NCBI RefSeq assembly: GCF_000720455.1
Contig: NZ_JOAK01000002.1
Coordinates: 186,001 to 250,000 of the forward strand
DNA from: Streptomyces virginiae
GTDB lineage: Bacteria; Actinomycetota; Actinomycetes; Streptomycetales; Streptomycetaceae
Direction of reading: 5' to 3'
DNA length: 64,000 bases
Positions 25,395-33,942 of the stretch are shown piece after piece (the stretch's first letter is position 1; the number at the start of each line of letters is the position of its first letter). Below the pieces are notes generated by a model. The model searched no databases, was not told where the DNA came from, and saw only the letters and a list, made by a program, of their open reading frames with translations. The translations under genes and the position numbers were made by a program.

Positions 25395-26480
25395 ATGGAC
25401 ATGGACAAACGGCCTCCGGCCGGCGGCGGCGACGGGTGCCTGGTGGGCGTCATCAGGATCCCCGTGAAGATCGTCGCCGTACTCGCCGTACTGCCCGTAC
25501 GAGTGGTCTGGGAACTGCTGGTCGCCGCGGGCCGGGCCGTGCACCGGCACGTCCTCGGGCCGCTGTACGTCCATGTCGTCGAGCCGCTGCTCCGTGCGCT
25601 GGGGTGGCTGCTGACCACCCTGTTCAAGCTGGTCTTCGTCTGGCCGTGGGTCGGGCTGTGGCGCTACGTGCTCACCCCGGTCGGCCGAGGGCTGGCGCGG
25701 GTGTGGCGGGGCCTGTACGACCAGGTGCTGGCGCCGGCCGGGCGGTTCCTGACCGCCCGCGTGCTGCGTCCGCTCGGGGAGGCGCTGGCCTGGATCGGCC
25801 GCGGCGGCATGCGCTACCTGCTCGCACCCCTCGCCAAGGGCGTGACCTGGATCGGGTGGGTCCTCGGCATGACGCTGTTCGTCTGGCCGTGGGTCGCGCT
25901 GTGGCGCTACGTGCTCGCGCCCGTCGGCCGCGGGATCGCCTGGCTGGCCGCCGCGGTGTACCGGTACGTGCTGACCCCCGTCGGCCACGGCCTCGTGTGG
26001 CTGGCGGTCGCGGTGTTCCGGTACCTGCTGCGGCCGGTCGGGCTGGGCCTCGCATGGCTCGTGGTCGCCGGGTACCGGTACCTGCTGCGGCCCGTCGGCC
26101 TCGGCGTGGCGTGGCTGGCCGCCGCCCTCTACCGGTACGTCCTCACGCCGGTCGGGCAGGTCCTCGTCTGGGCCTGGGGCGTGGCCGGGCGGATCGTCGC
26201 CGCCCTGTGGCGCGGGCTCAAGTGGGTCGGCCGGGTACTGGTCGGATGGCCCGCCTCCCAGGTGTACCGGCACGTCCTCACCCCCGTCGGACACGCCGTG
26301 CGCGAGGTCTGGCGGACCGGCCGCTCAGCCGTCCGCGAGGCAAGGGCCACCGTGCGCCGGGCGCTCTTCGGTACTCCTCCGGTGGAACCGGCGAGGTCAC
26401 GGGCGCGTACTCTGGGTAGTACGACAGCCGCCGACGCGGCACCCGCAGACGAGATCTCCCTGCCCCGACGGCAGGGGTGA
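25395..26480 (+). CDS. Membrane-associated protein of tandem 19-residue repeats
   Basis: A 361-residue protein I cannot assign to a family. The core, about residues 95-300, is built from repeats with consensus [WYF]RY[VL]L[TAR]PVGxG[LVI]xWLxxAx. Four to five consecutive copies are exactly 19 residues long, for example YRYVLTPVGHGLVWLAVAV. More degenerate copies lie before and after, and a FVWPWV-LWRYVL block is itself duplicated. Each unit has an aromatic-Arg-Tyr start, a PVG turn and a hydrophobic stretch too short for a normal span, suggesting amphipathic or re-entrant helices. The C-terminus is basic. ATG 25395 or 25401 may start it; there is no clear SD. It lies between the radical SAM gene and its DUF2344 partner, overlapping the upstream part of the latter's frame. 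Confidence 0.75.
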   Translation: MDMDKRPPAGGGDGCLVGVIRIPVKIVAVLAVLPVRVVWELLVAAGRAVHRHVLGPLYVHVVEPLLRALGWLLTTLFKLVFVWPWVGLWRYVLTPVGRGLARVWRGLYDQVLAPAGRFLTARVLRPLGEALAWIGRGGMRYLLAPLAKGVTWIGWVLGMTLFVWPWVALWRYVLAPVGRGIAWLAAAVYRYVLTPVGHGLVWLAVAVFRYLLRPVGLGLAWLVVAGYRYLLRPVGLGVAWLAAALYRYVLTPVGQVLVWAWGVAGRIVAALWRGLKWVGRVLVGWPASQVYRHVLTPVGHAVREVWRTGRSAVREARATVRRALFGTPPVEPARSRARTLGSTTAADAAPADEISLPRRQG

Positions 26481-26548
26481 GCCGGAGCGGGTCGACAGAC
26501 CTCAGGGCGAAGCGCGAGCCGCGGAGCCCCGCACAAGGAGAAGAACCA

Positions 26549-27370
26549 CTGGGCAAGCGACAGCCCGAAGGCCCGCCTCCCGCACCGGTGGTGCAGCGCA
26601 TCCGACTGCGCTACACCAAGCGCGGCCGCCTCCGGTTCACCAGCCACCGAGACTTCCAGCGCGCCTTCGAGCGGGCCCTGCGCCGCGCCGAGGTGCCGAT
26701 GGCGTACTCGGCGGGCTTCACCCCGCACCCCCGCGTCAGCTACGCGAACGCCGCCCCGACCGGCACCGGCAGCGAGGCCGAATACCTGGAGATCGGTCTC
26801 GCGGCGTCCCGCGACCCCGAGACCCTCCGCAAGCTGCTCGACGAGTCCATGCCGGCCGGGCTCGACATCATCGACGCCGTCGAGGCCCGTACCTCCGGCC
26901 TCGCGGACCGGCTGACCGCCTCCGTGTGGGAGCTGCGCCTGGACGGCGTGGAGCTCGCCGAGGCCGAGCGGGCGGTGGAGGTCTTCCTCGCCGCCGAGAC
27001 CGTCGAGGTGCAGCGCCGGACCAAGAACGGCGTGCGGACCTTCGACACCCGCGGTGCGGTCGTCAGCCTCGAAGCGCTTCCCGCGCCGGCTGATAGGCCG
27101 CTGGACAATGCTTGTGCGATACTGCGGCTGGTTGTTCGGCATCTGACACCTGCCGTGCGACCCGACGACGTCCTGTCCGGTCTCCGAGCTGTGGCCGACC
27201 TGGCGCCGCCGGTCCCCTCTGCGGTGACCAGGCTGGCGCAGGGGCTCTTCGACGAGGAGTCCGGCACGGTGACCGACCCGCTCGCGCCCGACCGCGAGGC
27301 AGACACGGCCGCCCCACCCACGGTCGCCGTGACCGCCGACGCGAAGGCGCCGGAAGGTCCCGCCGCGTAG
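26549..27370 (+). CDS. TIGR03936/DUF2344 radical SAM-associated protein
   Basis: The partner of the TIGR03960 radical SAM protein. The homologous region begins VQRIRLRYTKRGRLRFTSH and continues through FQRAFERALRRAEVPMAYS and PHPRVSYANAAPTGTGSEAE, the family hallmarks; a variable acidic tail follows. The start is unusual. GTG 26477 overlaps the previous stop as GTGA but has a G-rich run directly against it. A perfect SD, AAGGAG (26535-26540), lies eight bases before an in-frame CTG at 26549, giving 273 residues. GTG 26588 or 26591 are further options without a good SD. I take CTG as most likely. rne follows after 235 bases. Confidence 0.85.
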   Translation: MGKRQPEGPPPAPVVQRIRLRYTKRGRLRFTSHRDFQRAFERALRRAEVPMAYSAGFTPHPRVSYANAAPTGTGSEAEYLEIGLAASRDPETLRKLLDESMPAGLDIIDAVEARTSGLADRLTASVWELRLDGVELAEAERAVEVFLAAETVEVQRRTKNGVRTFDTRGAVVSLEALPAPADRPLDNACAILRLVVRHLTPAVRPDDVLSGLRAVADLAPPVPSAVTRLAQGLFDEESGTVTDPLAPDREADTAAPPTVAVTADAKAPEGPAA

Positions 27371-27605
27371 GGATCGTCGTCGTCGCGCAGCCCTGGCACT
27401 CGGGAGCCACCTGGGTCGGGCCGCGTACAGACCTGAAGACTTCCGCCAGGCCGTACGGACAAACACGTACGGAACCGGCGGCCATGGACTACAGCTCCCG
27501 TGTGGCGAACGCGCCCCGGAGGCCGGCTCCGCGTCATCGCGCGGAGCCGTGCCGGACCGGAAGTCAGCCGCGGCGCCCGGGAGCGTGACGGGAGAACCGC
27601 CCGCA

Positions 27606-30600
27606 ATGCTCAACAACGAAAACGACACCACCCCCGCCGGCGCCGACAGCGGCAGCCCCAGCGACAACCTGCCCCCGCGCAGGCGTCGCCGCGCCGCCTC
27701 CCGGCCGGCCGGTCCGCCCGGCGGCGCCGCAGCCGCCGAGGTGACGCCGGTGGCGGAGCCCGCCCCCGTCGAGGAGGCCGCTCCGGCCGCCGCCCCCGCC
27801 CGTCCCCGCCGTCGTGCGACCCGCGCCGTGGCCGCTCCGAAGGCCCAGGCCGTCGAGGCCGTCGTCGAGCCCGCCGCCGAGGCCGTTGCCGCTCCGGTCG
27901 TCGAGGAGGCCGCGGCGGCTCCGGCTCCGCGTGCCCGTCGTCGTGCCACCCGCGCCGTGGCCGCTCCGGCGGCTGAGGCTGCCGAGGTTCCGGTTGTGGA
28001 GGCCCCGGCTGCCGCCGAGGCCGTTGCCGCTCCGGTCGTCGAGGAGGCCTCGGCCGCTCCGGCTCCGCGTGCCCGTCGTCGTGCCACCCGCGCCGTCGCC
28101 GCTCCGGCCGCCGAGACCGTCACCGAGGCCGCCCCCGCGGTGGAGGAGGCCCCCAAGGCCGCCGCCCGCGCCGTGACCGTCGCCGACGCCGTGGACGCCC
28201 CGAAGCGCGGCCGCCGCCGCGCCACCCGTTCCACGACCGCGGCCGCCGCCGCGCAGCAGCCCGCTGCCGCCGCCGAGCCCGAGGCCGCCGAGGCGCCCGC
28301 CGCGCCGGCCCGTGGCCGCCGCGCGGTGCGTCCCGCCGTGGCCGTCTTCCAGGCGCCGGTCTTCACCGAGCCGATGTTCCAGACCCCCGAGACCGCCGCC
28401 ATGGCCGCCGCGGCCGCCGCCGCGAGCGAGGCCGAGGAGGTCGAGGAGGAAGAGGAGACCGAGGCCGCCGCTCCCGTCGAGGCCGCGCAGCCCGCCGGCC
28501 GTCGCCGCCGCCGTGGCCGTGGCGCCGCCGAGACCGCGCCGGTCTCGCTGCCCGAGGTGCTCGCCGAGGAGGAGCCGGAGGCCGAGGCCGCCGACCTCGA
28601 GGACGAGTCCGCCGAGGCCTCGGACTTCGAAGAGGGCGACGAGTCGGGCGAGCGCCCCTCGCGCCGTCGCCGCCGTGGTGGCCGTCGCCGCCGTCGCGGT
28701 GAGGCCGCCGACCTCGACGAGTCCGCCGAGGAGGAGACCGAGGCCGAGGCCGCCGAGCAGGAGGCCGACACCGAGGAAGAGGCCGCCGACTTCGACGAGG
28801 GCGACGAGGCCCTCGGATCCACCTCCAGCCGCCGTCGCCGCCGTCGCCGTCGCCGCAGCGGCGACACGGGCGCCGAGGTCGCCGAAGCGGGCGACGAGGA
28901 CGGTGTGCGCACCGTCGTCAAGGTCCGCGAGCCGCGCCCGGCGCGCGAGAAGGCCGAGCCGTCCGACGAGGTCCAGTCCATCAAGGGCTCGACCCGTCTG
29001 GAGGCGAAGAAGCAGCGCCGCCGCGAAGGCCGCGAGCAGGGCCGCCGCCGCGTCCCGATCATCACCGAGGCCGAGTTCCTGGCCCGCCGCGAGGCCGTCG
29101 AGCGCGTGATGGTCGTCCGCCAGTCCGGCGAGCGCACGCAGATCGGCGTCCTCGAGGACAACGTGCTCGTCGAGCACTACGTCAACAAGGAAGAAGCGAC
29201 CTCGTACGTCGGCAACGTCTACCTGGGCAAGGTCCAGAACGTGCTGCCGTCGATGGAGGCCGCGTTCATCGACATCGGCAAGGGCCGCAACGCCGTCCTG
29301 TACGCCGGTGAGGTCAACTTCGAGGCGCTCGGCATGGCCAACGGGCCGCGCCGCATCGAGTCCGCCCTCAAGTCCGGCCAGTCGGTCCTGGTGCAGGTCA
29401 CCAAGGACCCGATCGGCCACAAGGGCGCCCGCCTGACCAGCCAGGTCTCGCTGCCCGGCCGCTACCTGGTCTACGTGCCCGAGGGCTCGATGACCGGCAT
29501 CAGCCGCAAGCTGCCCGACACCGAGCGCGCGCGCCTGAAGACCATCCTCAAGAAGATCGTCCCCGAGGACGCGGGCGTCATCGTGCGCACGGCCGCCGAG
29601 GGTGCGAGCGAGGACGAGCTGCGCCGCGACGTCGAGCGTCTGCAGGCCCAGTGGGAGGACATCCAGAAGAAGTCGAAGCAGATCACGACCTCTTCGCCGT
29701 CCCTGCTGTACGGCGAGCCGGACATGACCGTCCGCGTCGTGCGCGACATCTTCAACGAGGACTTCTCGAAGGTCATCGTCAGCGGCGACGGCGCCTGGGA
29801 GACCATCCACGGCTACGTCTCGCACGTCGCCCCAGACCTGGCCGACCGGCTGCAGCGCTGGACCTCCGAGGTCGACGTCTTCGCGACGTACCGGATCGAC
29901 GAGCAGCTCGCCAAGGCGCTCGACCGCAAGGTGTGGCTGCCCTCGGGCGGCTCGCTTGTGATCGACAAGACCGAGGCGATGATCGTCATCGACGTCAACA
30001 CCGGCAAGTTCACCGGTCAGGGCGGCAACCTCGAGGAGACCGTCACCAGGAACAACCTGGAGGCGGCCGAGGAGATCGTGCGCCAGCTGCGGCTGCGCGA
30101 CCTCGGCGGCATCGTCGTCATCGACTTCATCGACATGGTCCTGGAATCCAACCGCGACCTGGTCCTGCGGCGCATGCTGGAATGCCTGGGCCGTGACCGT
30201 ACGAAGCACCAGGTCGCCGAGGTCACCTCGCTCGGCCTGGTCCAGATGACCCGCAAGCGGGTCGGCCAGGGTCTGCTGGAGTCCTTCTCCGAGACCTGCG
30301 TCCACTGCAACGGCCGCGGTGTCATCGTCCACATGGAGACGCCGGCCGCGATCGGCGGCGGTGGCAACGGCAAGCGCTCGAAGCGCCGTGGCGGCCGCAC
30401 CGAGTTCGACCAGCACGACCACGAGGTCGAGACCGTCGAGACCCCGGAGGCCGAGGCCTTCGAGTCCGAGGCCGAGGTCGCCGCCGAAGTGGCCGCGCCG
30501 AAGGCGCTGCCCGAGCCGGAGTTCACCGCGGGCGAGGAGCTGTACGGCTCCGCGGCCGAGGCGGAGGCCGCTGCGGGTCTGAGCGGGCGCCGCAACCGTC

Positions 30601-31385
30601 GCCGTGCCACCCGCAAGGCGACCGCTCCCGCGGGTGCCCCGCGGCGTGAGGCCGCTCCGGCGCAGGCCCCGGCCCCCGTGGCCGAGGTCGTCGCCGAGCC
30701 GGTGACCGAGCCGGCCGACACCGTCCTGGAGCCGGTCACCGAGGTCGTCACCGAGGCCGTGGAGGCCGCGGAGTCGGTCGAGGCCGCCCCGGCCGCCCCG
30801 GTCGAGGAGGCCGCACCGAAGGGCCGTACCCGTCGCCGTGCGACCCGTAAGGCCACCGCGCCGACGTCCGCCGCCGAGCCGGCCCCGGAGCCGGTCGTCG
30901 CGGCGGAGCCTGAGCCGGCCCCGGCCCCCGAGCCGGTCGTCGTCCCGGAGCCCGAGCCCGTCGCCGAGCCCGAGCCGGCCGCCGCGGCCGAGGAGCCCCC
31001 GGTGGCGGAGGCCGCGCCGGCCCGTCCGCGCCGTCGTGCCACCCGCAAGGCCACCGCACCCGCCGGTTCCCCGGCAGGCGCGGCGGAGGCCGCCGTGGTG
31101 GTCGTCGAGGCCCCGGTGACCGAGCCGGCCGCCCCGGCAGCCGAGGAGGCCGCCCCGGCCGAGGAGCCGGAGGCCGCCCCGGCCAAGAAGGCCGCCAAGA
31201 AGGCTCCGGCCAAGAAGGCGACCGCGGCGAAGAAGGCCCCGGCCAAGAAGGCGGCGGCCGCCAAGAAGACCGTGGCCAAGAAGGCGGCCACGACCAAGAA
31301 GACCGCGACGAAGCGGGCGACGAAGAAGACCGCGGCGGCGGAGCAGCAGGCTGCCCCGTCCGTCTCGGCTCCGGCCGAAGCCTGA
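27606..31385 (+). CDS. rne: Ribonuclease E/G with long disordered arms
   Basis: An endoribonuclease for mRNA decay and rRNA/tRNA maturation. From ATG 27606 it is 1259 residues, with the catalytic core in the middle. An N-terminal arm (1 to about 490) has repeats of RARRRATRAVAAP and Glu/Arg-rich blocks. The S1 domain begins near 500 (RTQIGVLEDNVLVEHYVN). The DNase I-like subdomain has catalytic Asp796 (VIDVNTGKFTGQ) and Asp840 (VIDFIDM), and the zinc link is Cys898 and Cys901 (CVHC). The C-terminal arm has further RRRATRKATAP motifs and ends in about 60 residues of AKKA histone-H1-like repeats. Streptomyces RNase ES shares this middle-domain layout. The arms should bind RNA or polynucleotide phosphorylase. 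A 235-base structured leader precedes it. Confidence 0.96.
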   Translation: MLNNENDTTPAGADSGSPSDNLPPRRRRRAASRPAGPPGGAAAAEVTPVAEPAPVEEAAPAAAPARPRRRATRAVAAPKAQAVEAVVEPAAEAVAAPVVEEAAAAPAPRARRRATRAVAAPAAEAAEVPVVEAPAAAEAVAAPVVEEASAAPAPRARRRATRAVAAPAAETVTEAAPAVEEAPKAAARAVTVADAVDAPKRGRRRATRSTTAAAAAQQPAAAAEPEAAEAPAAPARGRRAVRPAVAVFQAPVFTEPMFQTPETAAMAAAAAAASEAEEVEEEEETEAAAPVEAAQPAGRRRRRGRGAAETAPVSLPEVLAEEEPEAEAADLEDESAEASDFEEGDESGERPSRRRRRGGRRRRRGEAADLDESAEEETEAEAAEQEADTEEEAADFDEGDEALGSTSSRRRRRRRRRSGDTGAEVAEAGDEDGVRTVVKVREPRPAREKAEPSDEVQSIKGSTRLEAKKQRRREGREQGRRRVPIITEAEFLARREAVERVMVVRQSGERTQIGVLEDNVLVEHYVNKEEATSYVGNVYLGKVQNVLPSMEAAFIDIGKGRNAVLYAGEVNFEALGMANGPRRIESALKSGQSVLVQVTKDPIGHKGARLTSQVSLPGRYLVYVPEGSMTGISRKLPDTERARLKTILKKIVPEDAGVIVRTAAEGASEDELRRDVERLQAQWEDIQKKSKQITTSSPSLLYGEPDMTVRVVRDIFNEDFSKVIVSGDGAWETIHGYVSHVAPDLADRLQRWTSEVDVFATYRIDEQLAKALDRKVWLPSGGSLVIDKTEAMIVIDVNTGKFTGQGGNLEETVTRNNLEAAEEIVRQLRLRDLGGIVVIDFIDMVLESNRDLVLRRMLECLGRDRTKHQVAEVTSLGLVQMTRKRVGQGLLESFSETCVHCNGRGVIVHMETPAAIGGGGNGKRSKRRGGRTEFDQHDHEVETVETPEAEAFESEAEVAAEVAAPKALPEPEFTAGEELYGSAAEAEAAAGLSGRRNRRRATRKATAPAGAPRREAAPAQAPAPVAEVVAEPVTEPADTVLEPVTEVVTEAVEAAESVEAAPAAPVEEAAPKGRTRRRATRKATAPTSAAEPAPEPVVAAEPEPAPAPEPVVVPEPEPVAEPEPAAAAEEPPVAEAAPARPRRRATRKATAPAGSPAGAAEAAVVVVEAPVTEPAAPAAEEAAPAEEPEAAPAKKAAKKAPAKKATAAKKAPAKKAAAAKKTVAKKAATTKKTATKRATKKTAAAEQQAAPSVSAPAEA

Positions 31386-31397
31386 TCCGTCCCGTGA

Positions 31398-31429
31398 CCG
31401 TGGGCCCCGCCGAGCGGCGGGGCCCACGG
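31398..31429 (+). terminator. rne terminator
   Basis: A 15-base perfect inverted repeat (31398-31412 with 31415-31429) around AG lies 12 bases after the rne stop, separating rne from rplU. Confidence 0.8.
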
Positions 31430-31445
31430 CCGTGCGGGGCCCGGT

Positions 31446-31474
31446 TTGACCCTCCGGAAGCGGCCCCGTAACCT
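31446..31474 (+). promoter_or_regulatory. rplU-rpmA promoter
   Basis: TTGACC (31446-31451) and TAACCT (31469-31474) are 17 bases apart, a good housekeeping-sigma promoter. It implies a leader of about 180 nt before the rplU GTG. The leader contains GC-rich inverted segments (for example GCGCGGGCCCCGGCCCGT near 31592) and may carry autogenous control, which is not demonstrable here. Confidence 0.7.
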
Positions 31475-31660
31475 AGACCGTCGGCGTGTCCTGTACGAAT
31501 CCGTTCAGCGCGCGTCGAGCTCCTGAGCACCTTCCTCCGGCTTCCGGCGCGCAAGCGCTGTGCGGGAGAGGCCGCTCGTCCATTCCGGATCAGCGCGGGC
31601 CCCGGCCCGTCTGAGCGGCTGGCTTCAGGAGCATCCGTCCCGAGTGAGAGAGAGATCCGC

Positions 31661-31981
31661 GTGTACGCCATCGTGCGCAGCGGTGGTCGCCAGCACAAGG
31701 TTGCTGTCGGCGACATCGTTGAGGTTGACAAGATTTCCACTGCCAAGGTTGGCGACACGGTCGAGCTCTCGACCCTGCTCGTTGTCGACGGCGACGCCGT
31801 GACCAGCGACCCGTGGGTCCTGGCCGGTATCAAGGTCACGGCCGAGGTCGTGGACCACCACAAGGGCGCCAAGATCGACATCCTGCGCTACAAGAACAAG
31901 ACCGGCTACCGCCGTCGCCAGGGTCACCGCCAGCAGTACACGGCGATCAAGGTCACCGGTATCCCCGCGGCTGCGAAGTAA
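31661..31981 (+). CDS. rplU: 50S ribosomal protein L21
   Basis: A 106-residue protein beginning [18 protein letters not shown] and ending [11 protein letters not shown]21 binds 23S rRNA domains and interacts with L20. GTG 31661 follows a purine-rich GAGAGAGA stretch. It is transcribed with rpmA (13-base gap) from the promoter at 31446-31474. Its codons include more T-ending ones at the 5' end (GTT, ATT) than its neighbours, typical of highly expressed genes. Confidence 0.99.
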   Translation: MYAIVRSGGRQHKVAVGDIVEVDKISTAKVGDTVELSTLLVVDGDAVTSDPWVLAGIKVTAEVVDHHKGAKIDILRYKNKTGYRRRQGHRQQYTAIKVTGIPAAAK

Positions 31982-31994
31982 GAGGGACTGAGAC

Positions 31995-32249
31995 ATGGCA
32001 CACAAGAAGGGCGCATCGTCCACCCGGAACGGGCGCGACTCCAATGCCCAGCGGCTCGGCGTGAAGCGCTTCGGCGGTCAGGTCGTCTCCGCCGGCGAGA
32101 TCCTCGTCCGCCAGCGCGGCACCCACTTCCACCCGGGCTCGGGTGTCGGTCGTGGTGGCGACGACACGCTGTTCGCGCTGCAGGCCGGTGCCGTGCAGTT
32201 CGGCACGCACCGTGGCCGCAAGGTCGTCAACATCGTTCCGGCCGCCTGA
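31995..32249 (+). CDS. rpmA: 50S ribosomal protein L27
   Basis: An 84-residue protein beginning [18 protein letters not shown]. Its N-terminal arm reaches toward the peptidyl-transferase centre. It starts directly with the mature-type N-terminus, so it has no cleavable extension as in Firmicutes. ATG 31995 follows GAGGGA. A large nested hairpin separates it from obg. Confidence 0.99.
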   Translation: MAHKKGASSTRNGRDSNAQRLGVKRFGGQVVSAGEILVRQRGTHFHPGSGVGRGGDDTLFALQAGAVQFGTHRGRKVVNIVPAA

Positions 32250-32282
32250 TCCAGCTTCTGCTGATCAAGCGTTCGTAACTTC

Positions 32283-32339
32283 CCGAGGGCGGATCTCAGC
32301 TCTTCCCGGCTCAGGCCGGGAAGAGAGGTCCGCCCTCGG
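32283..32339 (+). terminator. Nested hairpin after rpmA
   Basis: An outer 11-bp stem (32283-32293 with 32329-32339) encloses an inner 11-bp stem (32300-32310 with 32315-32325, loop TCAG). It probably ends or attenuates the ribosomal-protein transcript before obg. Confidence 0.75.
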
Positions 32340-32426
32340 CGCGTTGTCACATAGACACGTTTAATGGGCAGCAAGGCCTGCCACCGGATTTTTCCGGACG
32401 ATCCCGCTGTATCTGGAGGAACAACC

Positions 32427-33872
32427 ATGACCACCTTCGTGGACCGCGTCGAGCTGCACGTCGCCGCGGGTAACGGGGGCCACGGCTGCGCCTCCGTTCA
32501 CCGGGAGAAGTTCAAGCCGCTCGGCGGCCCCGACGGCGGCAACGGCGGCCGCGGCGGCGACGTCATCCTGGTGGTGGAGCAGGCGATCACCACCCTGCTG
32601 GACTACCACCACAGCCCCCACCGCAAGGCCACCAACGGCAAGCCCGGCGAGGGCGGCAACCGCTCCGGCAAGGACGGCCAGGACCTGATCCTGCCCGTGC
32701 CGGACGGCACCGTCGTCCTCGACAAGGAGGGCAACGTCCTCGCCGACCTCGTCGGTCAGGGCACCACCTACGTGGCCGCCGAGGGCGGCCGCGGCGGCCT
32801 CGGCAACGCCGCGCTCTCCTCCGCCCGCCGCAAGGCCCCCGGCTTCGCGCTCCTCGGCGTCCCCGGCACCACCGGCGACATCGTCCTGGAGCTCAAGACC
32901 GTCGCCGACGTGGCGCTGGTCGGCTTCCCGAGCGCCGGCAAGTCCTCGCTGATCTCGGTGCTCTCCTCCGCCAAGCCGAAGATCGCGGACTACCCCTTCA
33001 CCACCCTCGTCCCGAACCTGGGCGTCGTCACCGCCGGCTCGACCGTCTACACGATCGCCGACGTCCCCGGCCTGATCCCGGGCGCCAGCCAGGGCCGCGG
33101 CCTGGGCCTTGAGTTCCTGCGCCACGTCGAGCGCTGCTCGGTGCTCGTGCACGTCCTGGACACGGCCACGCTGGAGTCCGACCGCGACCCGATCGCCGAC
33201 CTCGACGTCATCGAGGAGGAGCTCAAGCTCTACGGCGGCGGTCTGGAGAAGCGCCCGCGCCTCGTCGTCCTGAACAAGGTCGACATCCCGGACGGCCAGG
33301 AGCTCGCCGACATGGTGCGCCCCGACCTGGAGGCCCGCGGCTACAAGGTCTTCGAGGTCTCCGCGGTCGCCCGTACGGGCCTGAAGGAGCTCTCCTACTT
33401 CCTCGCCGAGGTCATCGCCAAGGCCCGTGCCCGCAAGCCGAAGGAGGAGGCGACCCGCATCGTCATCCGCCCGAAGGCCGTGGACGACGCCGGCTTCACC
33501 GTCGCCTACGACGAGGCCGAGGACGTGTACGTGGTGCGCGGCGAGAAGCCGGAACGCTGGGTCCGCCAGACCGACTTCAACAACGACGAGGCCGTCGGCT
33601 ACCTGGCCGACCGCCTCAACCGCCTCGGTGTCGAGGACGCGCTGAAGAAGGCCGGGGCCCGCGCCGGCGACGGCGTGGCGATCGGTTCCGACGACAACGC
33701 GGTCGTCTTCGACTGGGAGCCGACCGTGATGGCCGGCGCCGAGATGCTGGGCCGCCGCGGCGAGGACCACCGTCTGGACGCCCCGCGTCCGGCGACCACC
33801 CGCCGCAAGGACAAGGAAGCCCAGCGCGGGGACTCGGCGCAGAAGGAGTACGACGAATTCCGGCCGTTCTAG
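32427..33872 (+). CDS. obg: GTPase Obg (CgtA)
   Basis: A ribosome-assembly and stress GTPase; in Streptomyces Obg affects the onset of aerial mycelium. From ATG 32427, after GGAGGA (32415-32420), it is 481 residues. The glycine-rich Obg fold (1 to about 157) has [13 protein letters not shown]. The G domain has G1 GFPSAGKSS (166-174), switch [11 protein letters not shown] and NKVD. The C-terminal OCT domain (about 340-420) is followed by a charged tail of about 60 residues. The upstream open frame to 32364 lacks an SD. Confidence 0.98.
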   Translation: MTTFVDRVELHVAAGNGGHGCASVHREKFKPLGGPDGGNGGRGGDVILVVEQAITTLLDYHHSPHRKATNGKPGEGGNRSGKDGQDLILPVPDGTVVLDKEGNVLADLVGQGTTYVAAEGGRGGLGNAALSSARRKAPGFALLGVPGTTGDIVLELKTVADVALVGFPSAGKSSLISVLSSAKPKIADYPFTTLVPNLGVVTAGSTVYTIADVPGLIPGASQGRGLGLEFLRHVERCSVLVHVLDTATLESDRDPIADLDVIEEELKLYGGGLEKRPRLVVLNKVDIPDGQELADMVRPDLEARGYKVFEVSAVARTGLKELSYFLAEVIAKARARKPKEEATRIVIRPKAVDDAGFTVAYDEAEDVYVVRGEKPERWVRQTDFNNDEAVGYLADRLNRLGVEDALKKAGARAGDGVAIGSDDNAVVFDWEPTVMAGAEMLGRRGEDHRLDAPRPATTRRKDKEAQRGDSAQKEYDEFRPF

Positions 33873-33942
33873 TCCACTCCCGAGGGAATGGGTCCCGGAG
33901 GGTTTGAAGGCGCCTTTATCCCGGTCGCCTAGGATCCTTCGG

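Noticed and set aside
25346..26300. Repeats of the 19-residue protein as a CRISPR-like array
   Set aside because: The 57-base units are diverged, in frame and coding, without spacers.
27564..31427. Minus-strand 1287-codon Gly/Leu/Arg-rich frame across rne
   Set aside because: Mirror of the rne repeats, not an independent gene.
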